This document shows positions 5,610 to 5,792 of a stretch of DNA of 5,792 nucleotides, piece by piece. The stretch spans positions 1 through 5,792 of the forward strand of contig CAKSJC010000116.1 of the NCBI GenBank assembly GCA_934462885.1, given 5' to 3'. Position numbers and translations under genes: made by a program. Every line of letters begins with the position of its first letter. Position 1 is the stretch's first letter. The notes under the pieces were generated by a model. The model had not been told where the DNA came from and did not search any database. It worked only from the letters and a program-made list of their open reading frames with translations. The DNA is from an uncultured Eubacteriales bacterium (GTDB taxonomy: Bacteria; Bacillota; Clostridia; Oscillospirales; CAG-272).

Positions 5610-5656
5610 AAAACACAATATACAGCACTAAAATCTGCTGTATATTGTGTTTTTTC
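5610..5656 (+). terminator. Intrinsic terminator of the tRNA-Ser gene
   Basis: An 18-bp perfect stem (5610-5627 with 5636-5653) surrounds an 8-base loop ctaaaatc and runs into a T tract (5650-5655). It begins 8 bases after the tRNA 3' end. The opposite strand has only a short U-run after the stem, so termination of a minus-strand transcript is possible but weaker. Confidence 0.92.
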
Positions 5657-5742
5657 GTTTTATTCGGATAACTATCCGCATTTCATATTACGGTTAGAAT
5701 TTTACCGTTATTATACCCGCATTTTTTCTCATAATATAACTG
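5657..5742. other. AT-rich intergenic DNA with two short inverted repeats
   Basis: Beyond the tRNA terminator I see no gene. Two small inverted repeats are present: CGGATA-AC-TATCCG (5665-5678), and ACGGT with ACCGT (about 5690-5708) around a 9-base AT-rich loop. Neither carries a T tract, so they are not obvious terminators. They could be protein-binding sites or chance palindromes. Confidence 0.4.
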
Positions 5743-5792
5743 TCACCTCTTCAGGCACGATCCGTACACGTCAAAAGTAAATGAAGCTGCTG
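5743..5792 (-). CDS. Possible C-terminal end of a minus-strand gene, cut by the window edge
   Basis: One minus-strand frame is open from the window edge to TGA at 5745-5743, giving 15 residues (AASFTFDVYGSCLKR). The other two minus-strand frames also contain stops, but this one has the codon pattern of the neighbouring genes. The fragment is too short to identify and could be chance. The sequence around its stop, AGAGGTGA, looks like a Shine-Dalgarno sequence placed ten bases before an ATG (5732-5730), but that frame ends after 12 residues. Confidence 0.2.
   Translation of the reverse strand, partial: AASFTFDVYGSCLKR

Noticed and set aside
1..5792. CRISPR array, insertion sequence, phage or defence genes
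   Set aside because: No regularly spaced repeats, transposase-like frames, long terminal inverted repeats or attachment-site duplications were seen. All larger genes are housekeeping or metabolic.

Overview
The window looks like chromosomal DNA from a Gram-positive anaerobe of the class Clostridia, probably a gut or rumen member of the Oscillospirales or a nearby group. The reasons are a strong Shine-Dalgarno sequence (AAAGGAAG, GAAAGGAG or AGAAAGG) before each minus-strand gene whose start is visible, moderate-to-low GC content with AT-rich intergenic DNA, a tRNA gene without encoded CCA, a PGKG-type EF-P lying next to a CD1247-like zinc-ribbon protein, and a plant-polysaccharide GH43 enzyme. 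Exact taxonomy cannot be settled from the sequence alone.

Layout. (1) Positions 1-1010, plus strand: the 3' part of a glycoside hydrolase family 43 gene whose 5' end lies outside the window. It ends in a perfect 10-bp hairpin terminator. (2) Positions 1011-1334: a non-coding stretch between convergent genes, with a second, 18-bp hairpin that can terminate transcription from either side. (3) Positions 1335-2442, minus strand: efp (translation elongation factor P) followed by a small CD1247-like protein with a striking Cys/Asp-rich linker and a zinc ribbon. (4) Positions 2608-5253, minus strand: a full-length type II P-type ATPase, most likely a calcium exporter. (5) Positions 5426-5656, plus strand and divergent from the ATPase: a consensus promoter, a structured leader, a tRNA-Ser(GCU) gene and a long hairpin terminator. 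(6) Positions 5657-5792: AT-rich DNA with small inverted repeats and possibly the tail of another minus-strand gene.

The genes do not form one pathway. The GH43 enzyme belongs to polysaccharide breakdown, efp and the tRNA to translation, and the ATPase to ion homeostasis. The efp/CD1247-like pair is probably one transcription unit, and this neighbourhood recurs in Clostridia.

I see no mobile element, CRISPR array, phage or defence system. The observations most worth a second look are: an 8-bp hairpin that sequesters the proximal efp ribosome-binding site while bringing a second, stronger one to ideal spacing; the 11-cysteine acidic linker in the CD1247-like protein; loss of two usual ATP-contact residues in an otherwise intact P-type ATPase; and a tRNA leader that could pair with the tRNA's own 5' part.
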